From: Streptomyces pinistramenti
GTDB lineage: Bacteria > Actinomycetota > Actinomycetes > Streptomycetales > Streptomycetaceae
Length of the DNA: 64,000 nt
Assembly (NCBI RefSeq): GCF_020564935.1
Contig: NZ_JAJCXB010000027.1
Coordinates: 23,501 to 87,500 of the forward strand
Reading direction: 5' to 3'
The translations under genes were made by a program, and so were the position numbers. Under the pieces are notes generated by a model. The model saw only the letters and a program-made list of their open reading frames with translations, had not been told where the DNA came from and did not search any database. This document shows positions 9,552-17,679 of this stretch, in pieces; position 1 is the first letter of the stretch, and each line of letters opens with the position of its first letter.

Positions 9552-10976
9552 GTGACTCATCTCAGCGTGGAGATGCTCGCAGCGGACGTGGCCCCGCCGA
9601 TCACCTCGGCCGGTCATGCGCAGCTGGGCATCGCCGTTCTGGCCGGCATCGCCGTCATCGTCCTGCTCATCACCAAGTTCAAGCTGCACGCCTTCCTGTC
9701 GCTGATCATCGGCTCGCTGGTGCTCGGGGCGGTTGCCGGTGCGCCGCTCGACAAGGCCATCGCCAGCTTCTCCGCAGGTCTCGGGGACACCGTCGCCGGC
9801 ACCGGCGTGCTGATCGCCCTCGGCGCGATCCTCGGCAAGCTGCTCGCCGACTCGGGCGGCGCCGACGTGATCGTCGACACGATCCTGGCCAGGGCGAGCC
9901 GGCGGTCGATGCCCTGGGCGATGGTGCTGATCGCCTGTGTCGTCGGGCTGCCGATCTTCTTCGAGGTCGGCATCGTGCTGCTGATCCCGGTCGTGCTGCT
10001 GGTCGCCAAGCGCGGCAACTTCTCGCTGATGCGCATCGGCATCCCCGCGCTGGCCGGCCTGTCGGTCATGCACGGCATGATCCCGCCGCACCCCGGCCCG
10101 CTGGTCGCGATCGACGCGGTCGGCGCCAACCTCGGTATCACCCTCGCGCTCGGCGTCGTCGTCGCGATCCCCACCGCGATCATCGCCGGCCCGGTCTTCT
10201 CCCGTTACGCGGCCCGCTGGGTCGACATCCCGGCGCCCGAGAAGATGCTCCAGCGCTCGGACGGTCCCGGCGACGGATCCGGGCGGCCTTCGGACGGGCT
10301 GACCCGGCGGCCCGGCTTCGGCGTCACCGTCGCCACCGTGCTGCTGCCGGTCGTGATGATGCTGGCCAAGGCGCTGGTGGACATCGTCGTCGACGATCCG
10401 AAGGACTCCGTCCAGCGGGTCTTCGACGTGGTCGGCTCACCGATGATCGCGCTGCTCGCCGGTGTCATCGTCGCGATGTTCACGCTGGGCCGGCCGGCCG
10501 GATTCACCAAGGGCAAGATCGCCTCGACCGTCGAGAAGTCGCTCGGACCGATCGCCGGTGTCGTGCTGATCGTCGGCGCGGGCGGCGGCTTCAAGCAGAC
10601 GCTGGTGGACTCCGGCGTCGGCCAGATGATCCTGGAGATCTCCAAGGACTGGAACATCTCCGCGCTGCTGCTGGCCTGGCTGATCGCGGTCGCCATCCGG
10701 CTCGCGACCGGCTCCGCCACGGTCGCCACGATCTCCGCGGCCGGCCTGGTCGCCCCGCTCGCCGCGGACCTGAGCACCACCCATGTCGCCCTGCTGGTCC
10801 TGGCCATCGGCACCGGCTCGGTGTTCTTCAGCCACGTCAACGACGCCGGATTCTGGCTGGTCAAGGAGTACTTCGGGATGAGCGTCGGCCAGACGTTCAA
10901 GACCTGGTCGATCATGGAGACGCTGATCTCGGTCGTCGGGATCGGCTGCGTGCTGCTGCTGTCGCTGGTGTTGTAG
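9552..10976 (+). CDS. gntP: Gluconate:H+ symporter, GntP family
   Basis: 474-residue inner-membrane permease with about 12-14 membrane helices. GntP-family marks include KLHAFLSLIIGSLVLGA, DSGGADVIVDTIL, PIFFEVGIVLLIPV, the HGMIPPHPGPL motif near residue 175, RLATGSATVATISAAGL and SHVNDAGFWLVKEYF. GTG 9552 follows AAGGA by 7 bases; the frame is open further upstream but that part overlaps gluconokinase. It imports gluconate for the kinase just upstream. Two hairpins end the operon. Confidence 0.93.
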   Translation: MTHLSVEMLAADVAPPITSAGHAQLGIAVLAGIAVIVLLITKFKLHAFLSLIIGSLVLGAVAGAPLDKAIASFSAGLGDTVAGTGVLIALGAILGKLLADSGGADVIVDTILARASRRSMPWAMVLIACVVGLPIFFEVGIVLLIPVVLLVAKRGNFSLMRIGIPALAGLSVMHGMIPPHPGPLVAIDAVGANLGITLALGVVVAIPTAIIAGPVFSRYAARWVDIPAPEKMLQRSDGPGDGSGRPSDGLTRRPGFGVTVATVLLPVVMMLAKALVDIVVDDPKDSVQRVFDVVGSPMIALLAGVIVAMFTLGRPAGFTKGKIASTVEKSLGPIAGVVLIVGAGGGFKQTLVDSGVGQMILEISKDWNISALLLAWLIAVAIRLATGSATVATISAAGLVAPLAADLSTTHVALLVLAIGTGSVFFSHVNDAGFWLVKEYFGMSVGQTFKTWSIMETLISVVGIGCVLLLSLVL

Positions 10977-11081
10977 GCGAGGCTCCGCACGGCAGGCCGC
11001 CGGTCCTCACGGCCGGCCCGAAACCCACCGGGCGGCACACCGGCCGCCCCGGGCGCCATCCCCCCGGCGCCCGTCCGCTCC

Positions 11082-11107
11082 GGGCCCTCGTTCCCCCGCG
11101 AGGGCCC
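11082..11107 (+). terminator. Hairpin, first of two after gntP
   Basis: GGGCCCTCG and CGAGGGCCC pair around an 8-base loop, about 110 bases after the gntP stop. Confidence 0.5.
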
Positions 11108-11115
11108 GGAACCCC

Positions 11116-11157
11116 GCACGGGGCCGTACCGGCGACTTCGCCGGTACGGCCCCGTGC
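11116..11157. terminator. Strong bidirectional terminator between convergent genes
   Basis: Perfect 20-bp arms around a two-base centre (GCACGGGGCCGTACCGGCGA and its complement). It sits between gntP and the convergent DUF2079 gene and probably serves both. Confidence 0.8.
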
Positions 11158-11219
11158 GCGTTGCCGGTTCCAGGGGCAGCCCCGCAGCGTGGCCTTACGT
11201 CATCCGTCCTTCCACGAGG

Positions 11220-12848
11220 TCACGGCGCCGCCGACGGGCGTTTCAGGAGGGTGATGCCGTCCTCCCGGGCGACCTCGCGGTATCCGTGGGCGCGGTAGAG
11301 GTCGAGCATGCGGGCGGTGCCGGCCGCCGGGCACGGGGTCTTGACGGTGGGGTCGTGCCGGTCGGAGACCACCCAGCCGGGCAGGTCGGCCGGGAGGCCG
11401 GTGGGCGCGGCCGGGTCGGGTCCGGTGCCGAAGCAGACCAGGCTGACGGTGGTGCGGCCGGTCAGCATCGGCGCCAGCCGGTTCGACGAGGCGACCCGCG
11501 CGCCGTCCGGAATCCGCTCCAGCACCCGCTCGGCGGCGCGGACATGGGCGGGGGTGCGCCAGGCGGATGGCAGCACCAGGTCGTGGAAGGGGTAGACGGC
11601 CGCGGCGATTGCCGTGAACGCGGCGGAGAAGGCCAGGACCTGGCGGCGCCTGCGGCCCGGCAGCAGCTCGGGCCGCCGGTGGAGTACGTCGATCAGGCCC
11701 GCGAAGACGATCGGCATCAGGACGGCGTTGTAGTGGAAATTCGGCTGCCAGTAGTGCTCGTTGCCGGCGAACAGCCGCCAGCAGAGGGTGGGCAGGCACA
11801 GCAGCGTCAGCGGCGAGCGCAGGCCGTAGAACGCGGTGGGCGCGGCGAGCATGAACAGCAGCAGCCACTTCATCGGCGGCCAGAAAAGGTGCAGCCCGGC
11901 CGATGCGAGGCCGCCCAGGCCGCCGGAGGGCGACCCGCCGCCCGGCATCTGCTGCCAGTAGTCGAAGCCGCCGTGCGGATTCATGGCGGGCAGCAGGACC
12001 AGCATCTCCACGGCCGTGCCCGCCACCCCGGCCACGACGACGGCGAGCCCGAGCCGGAACGGCCAACGGGGCTGATCCTCCGGTGCGTTGCGCCGGTCCC
12101 GCGCCGCCTGCCAGATCACGTAGCCGCCGATCGCGGCCAGCGTGAGCCCGAGGTCCTCCTTCACCAGGAGCAGCGGCAGCGCCCAGGCCACCGCCGCCCG
12201 CCATCGCCGCTGCCCCAGCGCCGTCACGCTGAAGGCGAGCATCGGGACCGCGAAGCAGATCTCGTGGAAGTCCTTGGTGACCGCCGCGGCGATGCCCCAC
12301 GAGGCGCCCAGGCCGCAGCCGACGACCAGACCCGCGACCGGCCCGGCCGCGCGGTGCGCCCACCGGGTGAGCGGATAGCAGGCCAGCGCCATCAGGGCGG
12401 CCTGCACCACGAGCAGCGTGACGGCGCCGGGGAACAGCCGGTACACGGGGGCGACGAGCGCCAGGATCGGGTGGAAGTGATCGCCGAGCAGGTTGAACCC
12501 CGGGCCCTTCAGCTCCACGACCGGGGCCTGGCCGTGTGCGTAGGCGCGGATCGCCTGCTCGAATATCCCCAGGTCGTAGCCCGCGTTGAGCATGCGGTCG
12601 TTTCTGAGGAGCGAGACGAGGGTGTAGAGGACGAAGCAGGCCGCGGTGAGGGACCAGCCCATGGTGCGTGGCCCGGGAAGGCGCTCGCGGAACGCCGGGC
12701 GGCGCTCGCGGCGCTCTGCTGCTTCCCGGGCCCTGGGTATGCGGCCCGCCCCCGGACGTATGCCCTTCGCCCGCACCGGACGACGTGCGCTGATCCGACC
12801 GGGGTTCAGACACAGGCTCTCGCCTGTCCGTTCCGCTGACTCCGCCAT
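11220..12848 (-). CDS. DUF2079 polytopic membrane protein
   Basis: 542 residues from ATG 12848, which has AGGTGGGG just upstream. The DUF2079 family marks are clear: an early helix, then NAGYDLGIFEQAIRAYAHGQ and LLGDHFHPILALVAPVYRLFP, followed by around ten more helices, VKEDLGLTLAAIGGY, and a C-terminal soluble part (RIPDGARVASSNRLAPMLTGR). The fold is related to GT-C glycosyltransferases, so a lipid-linked sugar donor is possible, but activity is unproven. The first ~65 residues are Arg-rich and cytoplasmic. It is transcribed alone. The frame opens further upstream to 12950 without a ribosome site. Confidence 0.85.
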   Translation of the reverse strand: MAESAERTGESLCLNPGRISARRPVRAKGIRPGAGRIPRAREAAERRERRPAFRERLPGPRTMGWSLTAACFVLYTLVSLLRNDRMLNAGYDLGIFEQAIRAYAHGQAPVVELKGPGFNLLGDHFHPILALVAPVYRLFPGAVTLLVVQAALMALACYPLTRWAHRAAGPVAGLVVGCGLGASWGIAAAVTKDFHEICFAVPMLAFSVTALGQRRWRAAVAWALPLLLVKEDLGLTLAAIGGYVIWQAARDRRNAPEDQPRWPFRLGLAVVVAGVAGTAVEMLVLLPAMNPHGGFDYWQQMPGGGSPSGGLGGLASAGLHLFWPPMKWLLLFMLAAPTAFYGLRSPLTLLCLPTLCWRLFAGNEHYWQPNFHYNAVLMPIVFAGLIDVLHRRPELLPGRRRRQVLAFSAAFTAIAAAVYPFHDLVLPSAWRTPAHVRAAERVLERIPDGARVASSNRLAPMLTGRTTVSLVCFGTGPDPAAPTGLPADLPGWVVSDRHDPTVKTPCPAAGTARMLDLYRAHGYREVAREDGITLLKRPSAAP

Positions 12849-13197
12849 CGCCCCACCTGTGCTCGGCCCGCCGGGAAGTTTCGCCACCCGTCGCGGGCTG
12901 ACGGGATGTCCGGTGCTCGGCCGCCGCGGCGTGCGTGGCGATGCCGCCACGGGAGTTTAGGTCGCCAGTACGGGCCGTCGGCCGGGAAGGGACGCGCCGG
13001 GGGACCGTCCGTACGGTGTGACGTCGGCCGTTGGACGGCCCTCACGATTCCTGGTTGGCCGGCCGGCCCGGCTGGAGCAGCCCGGGTTGTTGTGCCGGCG
13101 GAGTCCCTGATGCCGGCGGTGCGTCCTCGCCGGGCATGCCGCCGCCCGGTGCACGAGAGTGGTCTACGGATGCACCCGCCATGTGAGAGGCATCGAA
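12849..13197. other. Divergent intergenic region, no gene seen
   Basis: Holds a 7-bp-stem hairpin (12934-12951, CGTGGCG/CGCCACG) and a CCGTACGG palindrome near 13008. GAGAGG before 13198 is the ribosome site of the next gene. I see no convincing promoter hexamers or small gene. Confidence 0.4.
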
Positions 13198-14049
13198 ATG
13201 CCCGAGCCCGTCGCTCTGTCCTACGAGGTCCTCGTCTCGGACGGCGTTCCCAGGAAGACCGGTCTGCGACTGCCGAACGGGGACGGGATCGTCTCCTCGC
13301 CGATTTCGTCCACTCTGATCTACGGGGAGCAGGACGCGGTCCTGGTGGACCCGCCACTGACCCAAGGCCAGATCGCGCAGGTCGCGGAGGGCGTGGCACG
13401 CTCCGGCAAGCGCCTTGCGTGTGTGTACATCACCCACGGCCACCCCGACCACTGGTTCGGAACCGCGACGCTGCTGGAGCAGTTCGGCGACGCCGGCACC
13501 GTCGTATACGCCACCGAGGGCACCATCCGGCAGATGCGCGAACAGCTGAAGGGGAAGGAGGAGGGGTTCGCGAACTCCTTCCCCCAGGTTCCGGAGAACA
13601 CCCCGGTGCTCGCCGTCCCCGTGCCGGCCGACGGCTTCCGGCTGGAGGGCCGGCTCCTGCGCGCGGTGGAGACCGGCCACACCGACACGGATGACAGCTC
13701 CGTACTCCACGTGCCGTCGATCGGCCTTGTCGTCGCGGGAGACGTCGTCTACAACGGCGTGCACCAGATGATGCTCGAAGGCGGCAACGGGGGCCTCCAG
13801 GCGTGGCTCGACGGGATCGACCGAATCGCCGGCCTCAACGCGCGCCACGTGGTCGCCGGCCACAAGAACAAGGACCTGCCCGACGACCCGAAGATCCTTG
13901 ACGAGACCCGCCAGTACCTGCGGGACACGATCCGGCTCCTCGCCGACAACCCGACCCCGCTGGAATTCTTCGACGAGATGATGAAGCTCCACAGCAACCG
14001 GCTCAACCCGGGACCGCTGTGGTACAGCGGCCTGGGCCTACTCGCCTGA
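13198..14049 (+). CDS. MBL-fold metallo-hydrolase
   Basis: 283 residues with the metallo-beta-lactamase zinc site: THGHPDHWFG at about residues 78-87 (H-x-H-x-D-H), a later His in ETGHTDTDDSS near 162, the Asp in VAGDVVYN near 182, and VVAGHKNK near 222. No transmembrane or export signal is seen. The C-terminus (LEFFDEMMKLHSNRLNPGPLWYSGLGLL) is typical of a subgroup often annotated as hydrolases of unknown substrate. It converges with a FAD monooxygenase; in actinomycetes such hydrolases often accompany polyketide or quinone-modifying enzymes, but a joint pathway here is only a guess. Confidence 0.82.
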   Translation: MPEPVALSYEVLVSDGVPRKTGLRLPNGDGIVSSPISSTLIYGEQDAVLVDPPLTQGQIAQVAEGVARSGKRLACVYITHGHPDHWFGTATLLEQFGDAGTVVYATEGTIRQMREQLKGKEEGFANSFPQVPENTPVLAVPVPADGFRLEGRLLRAVETGHTDTDDSSVLHVPSIGLVVAGDVVYNGVHQMMLEGGNGGLQAWLDGIDRIAGLNARHVVAGHKNKDLPDDPKILDETRQYLRDTIRLLADNPTPLEFFDEMMKLHSNRLNPGPLWYSGLGLLA

Positions 14050-14135
14050 GACACGCCTGACCGTCATCAAACCAAGGCGGGCGGACCAGGGCGCAGCGTG
14101 GCCAACCATCGGTCGACGGGCCGGCCGACCAGGAA

Positions 14136-15725
14136 TCAGCGCACCGGCCGGGTGCCGACGCCCGCGAGGTACGGGCGCAGGGCCTCGGCAGCGTGGGCGG
14201 TGGCCTCGTCGGCGGGGGCGGCCGTGGCGATGTAGCCGTCGGGGCGGATGAGGTAGAGGGCGGGGGCGGTGCCGTAGGCGTTGCCGAGGTGGCCGTCGGG
14301 GTCGAGGAGGTGGGGGGCGGGCCCGGCCGCGCGGACGGTGCGGAGCAGGGCAGGGTCGGCGGGGAGCGCGGTGGTGTCGAGATCGGTTTCGCCGAGGACC
14401 AGCAGGGTGAAGTGCGGGCCGCGGAAGAGGTCGAAGAGGCGGACGGGGGTGCCGTCGGGGGTGGTGCAGGGGGCGTCGGGCGCGCGGTCGCCGGCCCGCG
14501 CGGTGCCCCCGGGCACGGCCGGGCGCAGTTCGCGGGTGAGCGGGCCTTCCGGGTAGCCGATGTCGAGTTGGTGCAGGTCGCGGCCGCGCTTCATCGTGCC
14601 GGAGCGGTGCAGCCGGGTGCTGGTCTCCAGGATTCGGGCGGCGATCGGGCGGCGCTCGGCTTCGTAGCTGTCGAGCAAGGAGTCGGGGGCGCCGTGCCGC
14701 AGGACCTGGCCGAGCTTCCAGCCGAGGTTGTAGGCGTCCTGGACGCTGGTGTTGAGGCCCTGGCCGCCGGCCGGGGAGTGGATGTGCGCGGCGTCGCCCG
14801 CCAGGAAGACCCGGCCTGCGCGGAAGCTGTCGGCCATCCCGGCCTTGGGGCGGAACACCGAGGACCAGACGACCTCGCGGATCTGCGCCACCGTGAGGTG
14901 GGTGTGGGCGGCGACCGCGGCGCGGACCGCATCCGGGTCGGTGTCGGGCTCGGATCCGTCGACGACGTAGCACTGGAAGTGGTCGGTGCCGGCGAGCGGG
15001 AGGAGCATGACGAAGCCGCCGCCCGGCCGCTCCCAGCGGTGCCAGTGCTCGCGGTCCAGGCCGTCGATGGCCAGGTCGGCGAGGAGCGCTGCGCCCGACG
15101 GCAGCGAGGGGCCGCCCATCCCGACGCCGATCGTCCTGCGGACCGTGCTGCGGCCGCCGTCGGCCGCCACCAGGTAGCGCGCGTGGGCCGTGCGGACGCT
15201 GCCGTCGGTGGCGCGGAGCCGGCCGCGGACGCCGTGCGCGTCCTGCTCGAAGCCGGTGAGTTCGGTGTTCAGGAGCACGCTGCCGCCCAGCTCCGTCAGG
15301 CGGTCGCGCAGCACTTCCAGATTGCGCCACTGCGGGATCATCAGGGCGCTGGCATACGGCGCCGCGGGGGTCGGCTCGCTCCCGATGATCATGTCGGTCT
15401 CGGCGATCATGCGGCCGTCCGCCCAGTGGGCCATCTTCGGGTACCGGCCGCCGTTGGCCCGTGCGGCGTCGATGACGCCGAGGTCTTCGTAGACCTCCTG
15501 GGTGCGCGGCTGGATGCCGGTGCCGCGGGCTCCGGGGGAGAGGCGGTCCTGGCGTTCGACGAGGAGGGCGGTGACGCCGCGCCTGGCGAGGTCGATGGCG
15601 AGGGCGATGCCGGTGGGGCCCGCGCCGGAGATCAGTACGTCCACGGGTGATTCGGCGGTGGCGGACGGTTCGGTGGTCCGGGTGGCGGCAGCGTCTTCAG
15701 CGTCCTTAACATTGTTAAGTTCCAT
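14136..15725 (-). CDS. FAD-dependent aromatic monooxygenase
   Basis: 529 residues of the group A flavoprotein hydroxylase family. The FAD dinucleotide motif SGAGPTGIALAIDLARRG is near residue 33, the middle motif YLVAADGGRSTVRR near 185, and the FAD ribityl motif GRVFLAGDAAHIHSPAGGQG near 300. A thioredoxin-like C-terminal domain follows, as in rifampicin- and tetracycline-modifying homologues. It is divergent from a TetR regulator with 37 bases between the start codons. One of two 15-bp palindromes lies inside its own codons 3-7 (LNNVK), so repression would act directly on the gene. Drug inactivation or aromatic catabolism are both possible. Confidence 0.88.
   Translation of the reverse strand: MELNNVKDAEDAAATRTTEPSATAESPVDVLISGAGPTGIALAIDLARRGVTALLVERQDRLSPGARGTGIQPRTQEVYEDLGVIDAARANGGRYPKMAHWADGRMIAETDMIIGSEPTPAAPYASALMIPQWRNLEVLRDRLTELGGSVLLNTELTGFEQDAHGVRGRLRATDGSVRTAHARYLVAADGGRSTVRRTIGVGMGGPSLPSGAALLADLAIDGLDREHWHRWERPGGGFVMLLPLAGTDHFQCYVVDGSEPDTDPDAVRAAVAAHTHLTVAQIREVVWSSVFRPKAGMADSFRAGRVFLAGDAAHIHSPAGGQGLNTSVQDAYNLGWKLGQVLRHGAPDSLLDSYEAERRPIAARILETSTRLHRSGTMKRGRDLHQLDIGYPEGPLTRELRPAVPGGTARAGDRAPDAPCTTPDGTPVRLFDLFRGPHFTLLVLGETDLDTTALPADPALLRTVRAAGPAPHLLDPDGHLGNAYGTAPALYLIRPDGYIATAAPADEATAHAAEALRPYLAGVGTRPVR
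15705..15719. promoter_or_regulatory. TetR operator 1, inside the monooxygenase coding start
   Basis: CTTAACATTGTTAAG, palindromic except at its central three bases, encodes residues 3-7 of the monooxygenase. Its centre is 35 bp from that of operator 2. Confidence 0.75.
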
Positions 15726-15739
15726 GTTTCGAGCGTGCG

Positions 15740-15754
15740 CTTAACGGTGTTAAG
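15740..15754. promoter_or_regulatory. TetR operator 2, over the regulator's promoter
   Basis: CTTAACGGTGTTAAG shares 13 of 15 bases with operator 1. It overlaps TTAAGT (15750-15755), a -10-like box 7 bases before the TetR ATG. A GTTGTCAAC near-palindrome abuts it. Confidence 0.75.
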
Positions 15755-15762
15755 TTGTCAAC

Positions 15763-16461
15763 ATGGCATCGCGAATTGACCGGAAACGGGTGGTCGATAC
15801 CGCCCTGCGGCTGCTGAACGACGTGGGCCTCGACGGCCTCACCCTGCGCCGCATCGCGAAGGAGCTGAACGTCCAGGCGCCCGCGCTCTACTGGCACTTC
15901 AGGAACAAGCAGGAGCTGCTGGACGAAATGGCCACCGAGATGTTCCGGCGGATGTCGGAGCGGTTCATGGCCGGGGAGGGCGACGGCGCCCCCGACCTGC
16001 TCGGCGCGACCTGGCAGGACGCCCTGCACGTCACCTGCTCGGCGCTCCGCCGCGAACTGCTCGGCCACCGCGACGGCGGCAAGGTCTTCAGCGGCACCCG
16101 GATGACCGACCAGAGCTACGCGGCGCCGCTCGACGCCATCCTGCACCGCTTCACCGACGCCGGATTCACCCTGCCCGACGCGGTCCACGCCTGGTGGACC
16201 GCGTACAACTACACGATCGGCGTGGTCATCGAGGAACAGTCGGTCTACCCGGAGCCCGGTGCCCCGGAGCAGCGCAGGCCCGAAAGCCGCGACCCGGCCT
16301 ACGACCTGGACGACCGCGAACGCCGGATCGGCGCCACCTATCCGCTCGCCGCCCGTGCCGGGCGGGTGTTCTTCGGCGACCTGGACGACGGCTTCGACAA
16401 GGGGCTGCGGATCATCGTGGCCGGGGTGGCGGCCACCCTGGCGCCCGGGGCGGGCGGCTGA
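15763..16461 (+). CDS. TetR-family repressor with TetR_C domain
   Basis: 232 residues. The N-terminal helix-turn-helix (VVDTALRLLNDVGLDGLTLRRIAKELNVQAPALYWHFRNKQELLDEMA) is very close to classic tetracycline-type TetR, and the C-terminal domain (HRFTDAGFTLPDAVHAWWTAYNYTIGVVIEEQ) fits the TetR_C ligand fold. The ATG has no ribosome site but TTAAGT lies 7 bases upstream, so it is probably leaderless. It most likely represses itself and the divergent FAD monooxygenase through the two palindromes, with release by the monooxygenase's substrate. Confidence 0.9.
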   Translation: MASRIDRKRVVDTALRLLNDVGLDGLTLRRIAKELNVQAPALYWHFRNKQELLDEMATEMFRRMSERFMAGEGDGAPDLLGATWQDALHVTCSALRRELLGHRDGGKVFSGTRMTDQSYAAPLDAILHRFTDAGFTLPDAVHAWWTAYNYTIGVVIEEQSVYPEPGAPEQRRPESRDPAYDLDDRERRIGATYPLAARAGRVFFGDLDDGFDKGLRIIVAGVAATLAPGAGG

Positions 16462-16488
16462 TCCGCGCGCTCCGGCGGCCGGATCCGG

Positions 16489-17679
16489 TCAGCGGCGCGG
16501 GTTGACGGCCCGTTTCAGCGCGGGAGTCAGCGGGCGTTCCACCCAGCGGTGCAGCACCCACGCGAGCGCCAGCATCGTGGCGAGGGTCAGGACCAGCGTC
16601 GCGTACGACGGCAGTCCCGCGCCGACGTGCAACGCGCGGACGACGACCCAGCCCAGGTGCTCGTGCACGAGATAGAACGGGTAGGTCAGTGCGCCCGCGA
16701 CGGTCAGCCAGCGCCAGTTCGCCCAGTGCAGCTTGCCCAGCGCGACGGCGGCGACCAGCGCGAAGCCGACGGTGACGACCGCGATGATGCCGGTCGCCGA
16801 ACGGTAGGAGAAGCCGCCCGTGGACGCCGGGTGCCACAGTCCCGCGACCGCGTAGTGCTGCCCGATCAGCCAGCTGACCAGCACGATCGCCCAGGCGATC
16901 GGATCGCGGGCGCCGTAGCGGTGCAGCAGGTAGAGGCCGACGCCGCCGATGAAGAACGGGGCGTATTCCGGCATCAGGACGACGTCCAGGAACGGCTGGT
17001 GGGCGGCCTGCGCGAGCGCGGCGGCCAGCGTCCAGCCGGCGCAGAAGAGGACGACGCGGGTGCGGGTGGCGCCGGGCAGCACGACGCAGAGGGCGAACAG
17101 CGCGTAGAACCGCATCTCGGCCCAGAGTGTCCAGCACACGCCGAGCACCCGGTGGACGCCCAGCGGCATTTGAAGCATCGTCAGGTTCGTCAGCACATCA
17201 CCCGGCGGCAGTGCCTTGTACGCCACCCAGGGCAGCGCGAAGACGGCGGTGACCAGGAGGACGGCGACCCAGTACGCGGGGTAGAGGCGCGAGACGCGGG
17301 AGGCGATGAAGGCGCGCAAGTGTGCCAGACCGGGCGAAGTCCGGCCCGATGAAGGGTGGCGGCGGGCGACGGGTGGGGCCCAGCCGCTGAGGCAGATGAC
17401 GAAGCCGCTGATCACGAAGAAGATCTGCACGCCCAGGCAGCCGTACGCGAACAGGCCGGAAACGGTGGGGAATTGGTGGGCGGGCGAGCTGCCCCAGGCC
17501 GTCGCGATCTCGCCGTCCCGGCCACCGTAGTGGTACCCGGCGACCATCAGCGCGGCCAGCAGCCGCAGCCCGTCCAGCGCCCGCAGCCGGGACGGGCCCC
17601 GGGTGCCGGCCGGCGGGCCGGCCGGTGCGGCCGCCGCTTCCGGGGCCGCGGGCGCCGCGGCCGTCAGCTGACTCGTCAT
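16489..17679 (-). CDS. Acyltransferase 3 family membrane O-acyltransferase
   Basis: 396 residues with about ten membrane helices. It opens with the family's RLRALDGLRLLAALMVAGYHY motif (catalytic His), followed by GYLGVQ-like FAYGCLGVQIFFVISGFVICLSG. It is the last gene of a three-gene minus-strand unit; its ATG overlaps the stop of the polysialyltransferase-like gene (ATGA). In context it probably O-acetylates the nonulosonate wall polymer, as acyltransferase 3 enzymes do for many surface glycans. The acyl group and acceptor are inferred. Confidence 0.85.
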   Translation of the reverse strand: MTSQLTAAAPAAPEAAAAPAGPPAGTRGPSRLRALDGLRLLAALMVAGYHYGGRDGEIATAWGSSPAHQFPTVSGLFAYGCLGVQIFFVISGFVICLSGWAPPVARRHPSSGRTSPGLAHLRAFIASRVSRLYPAYWVAVLLVTAVFALPWVAYKALPPGDVLTNLTMLQMPLGVHRVLGVCWTLWAEMRFYALFALCVVLPGATRTRVVLFCAGWTLAAALAQAAHQPFLDVVLMPEYAPFFIGGVGLYLLHRYGARDPIAWAIVLVSWLIGQHYAVAGLWHPASTGGFSYRSATGIIAVVTVGFALVAAVALGKLHWANWRWLTVAGALTYPFYLVHEHLGWVVVRALHVGAGLPSYATLVLTLATMLALAWVLHRWVERPLTPALKRAVNPRR

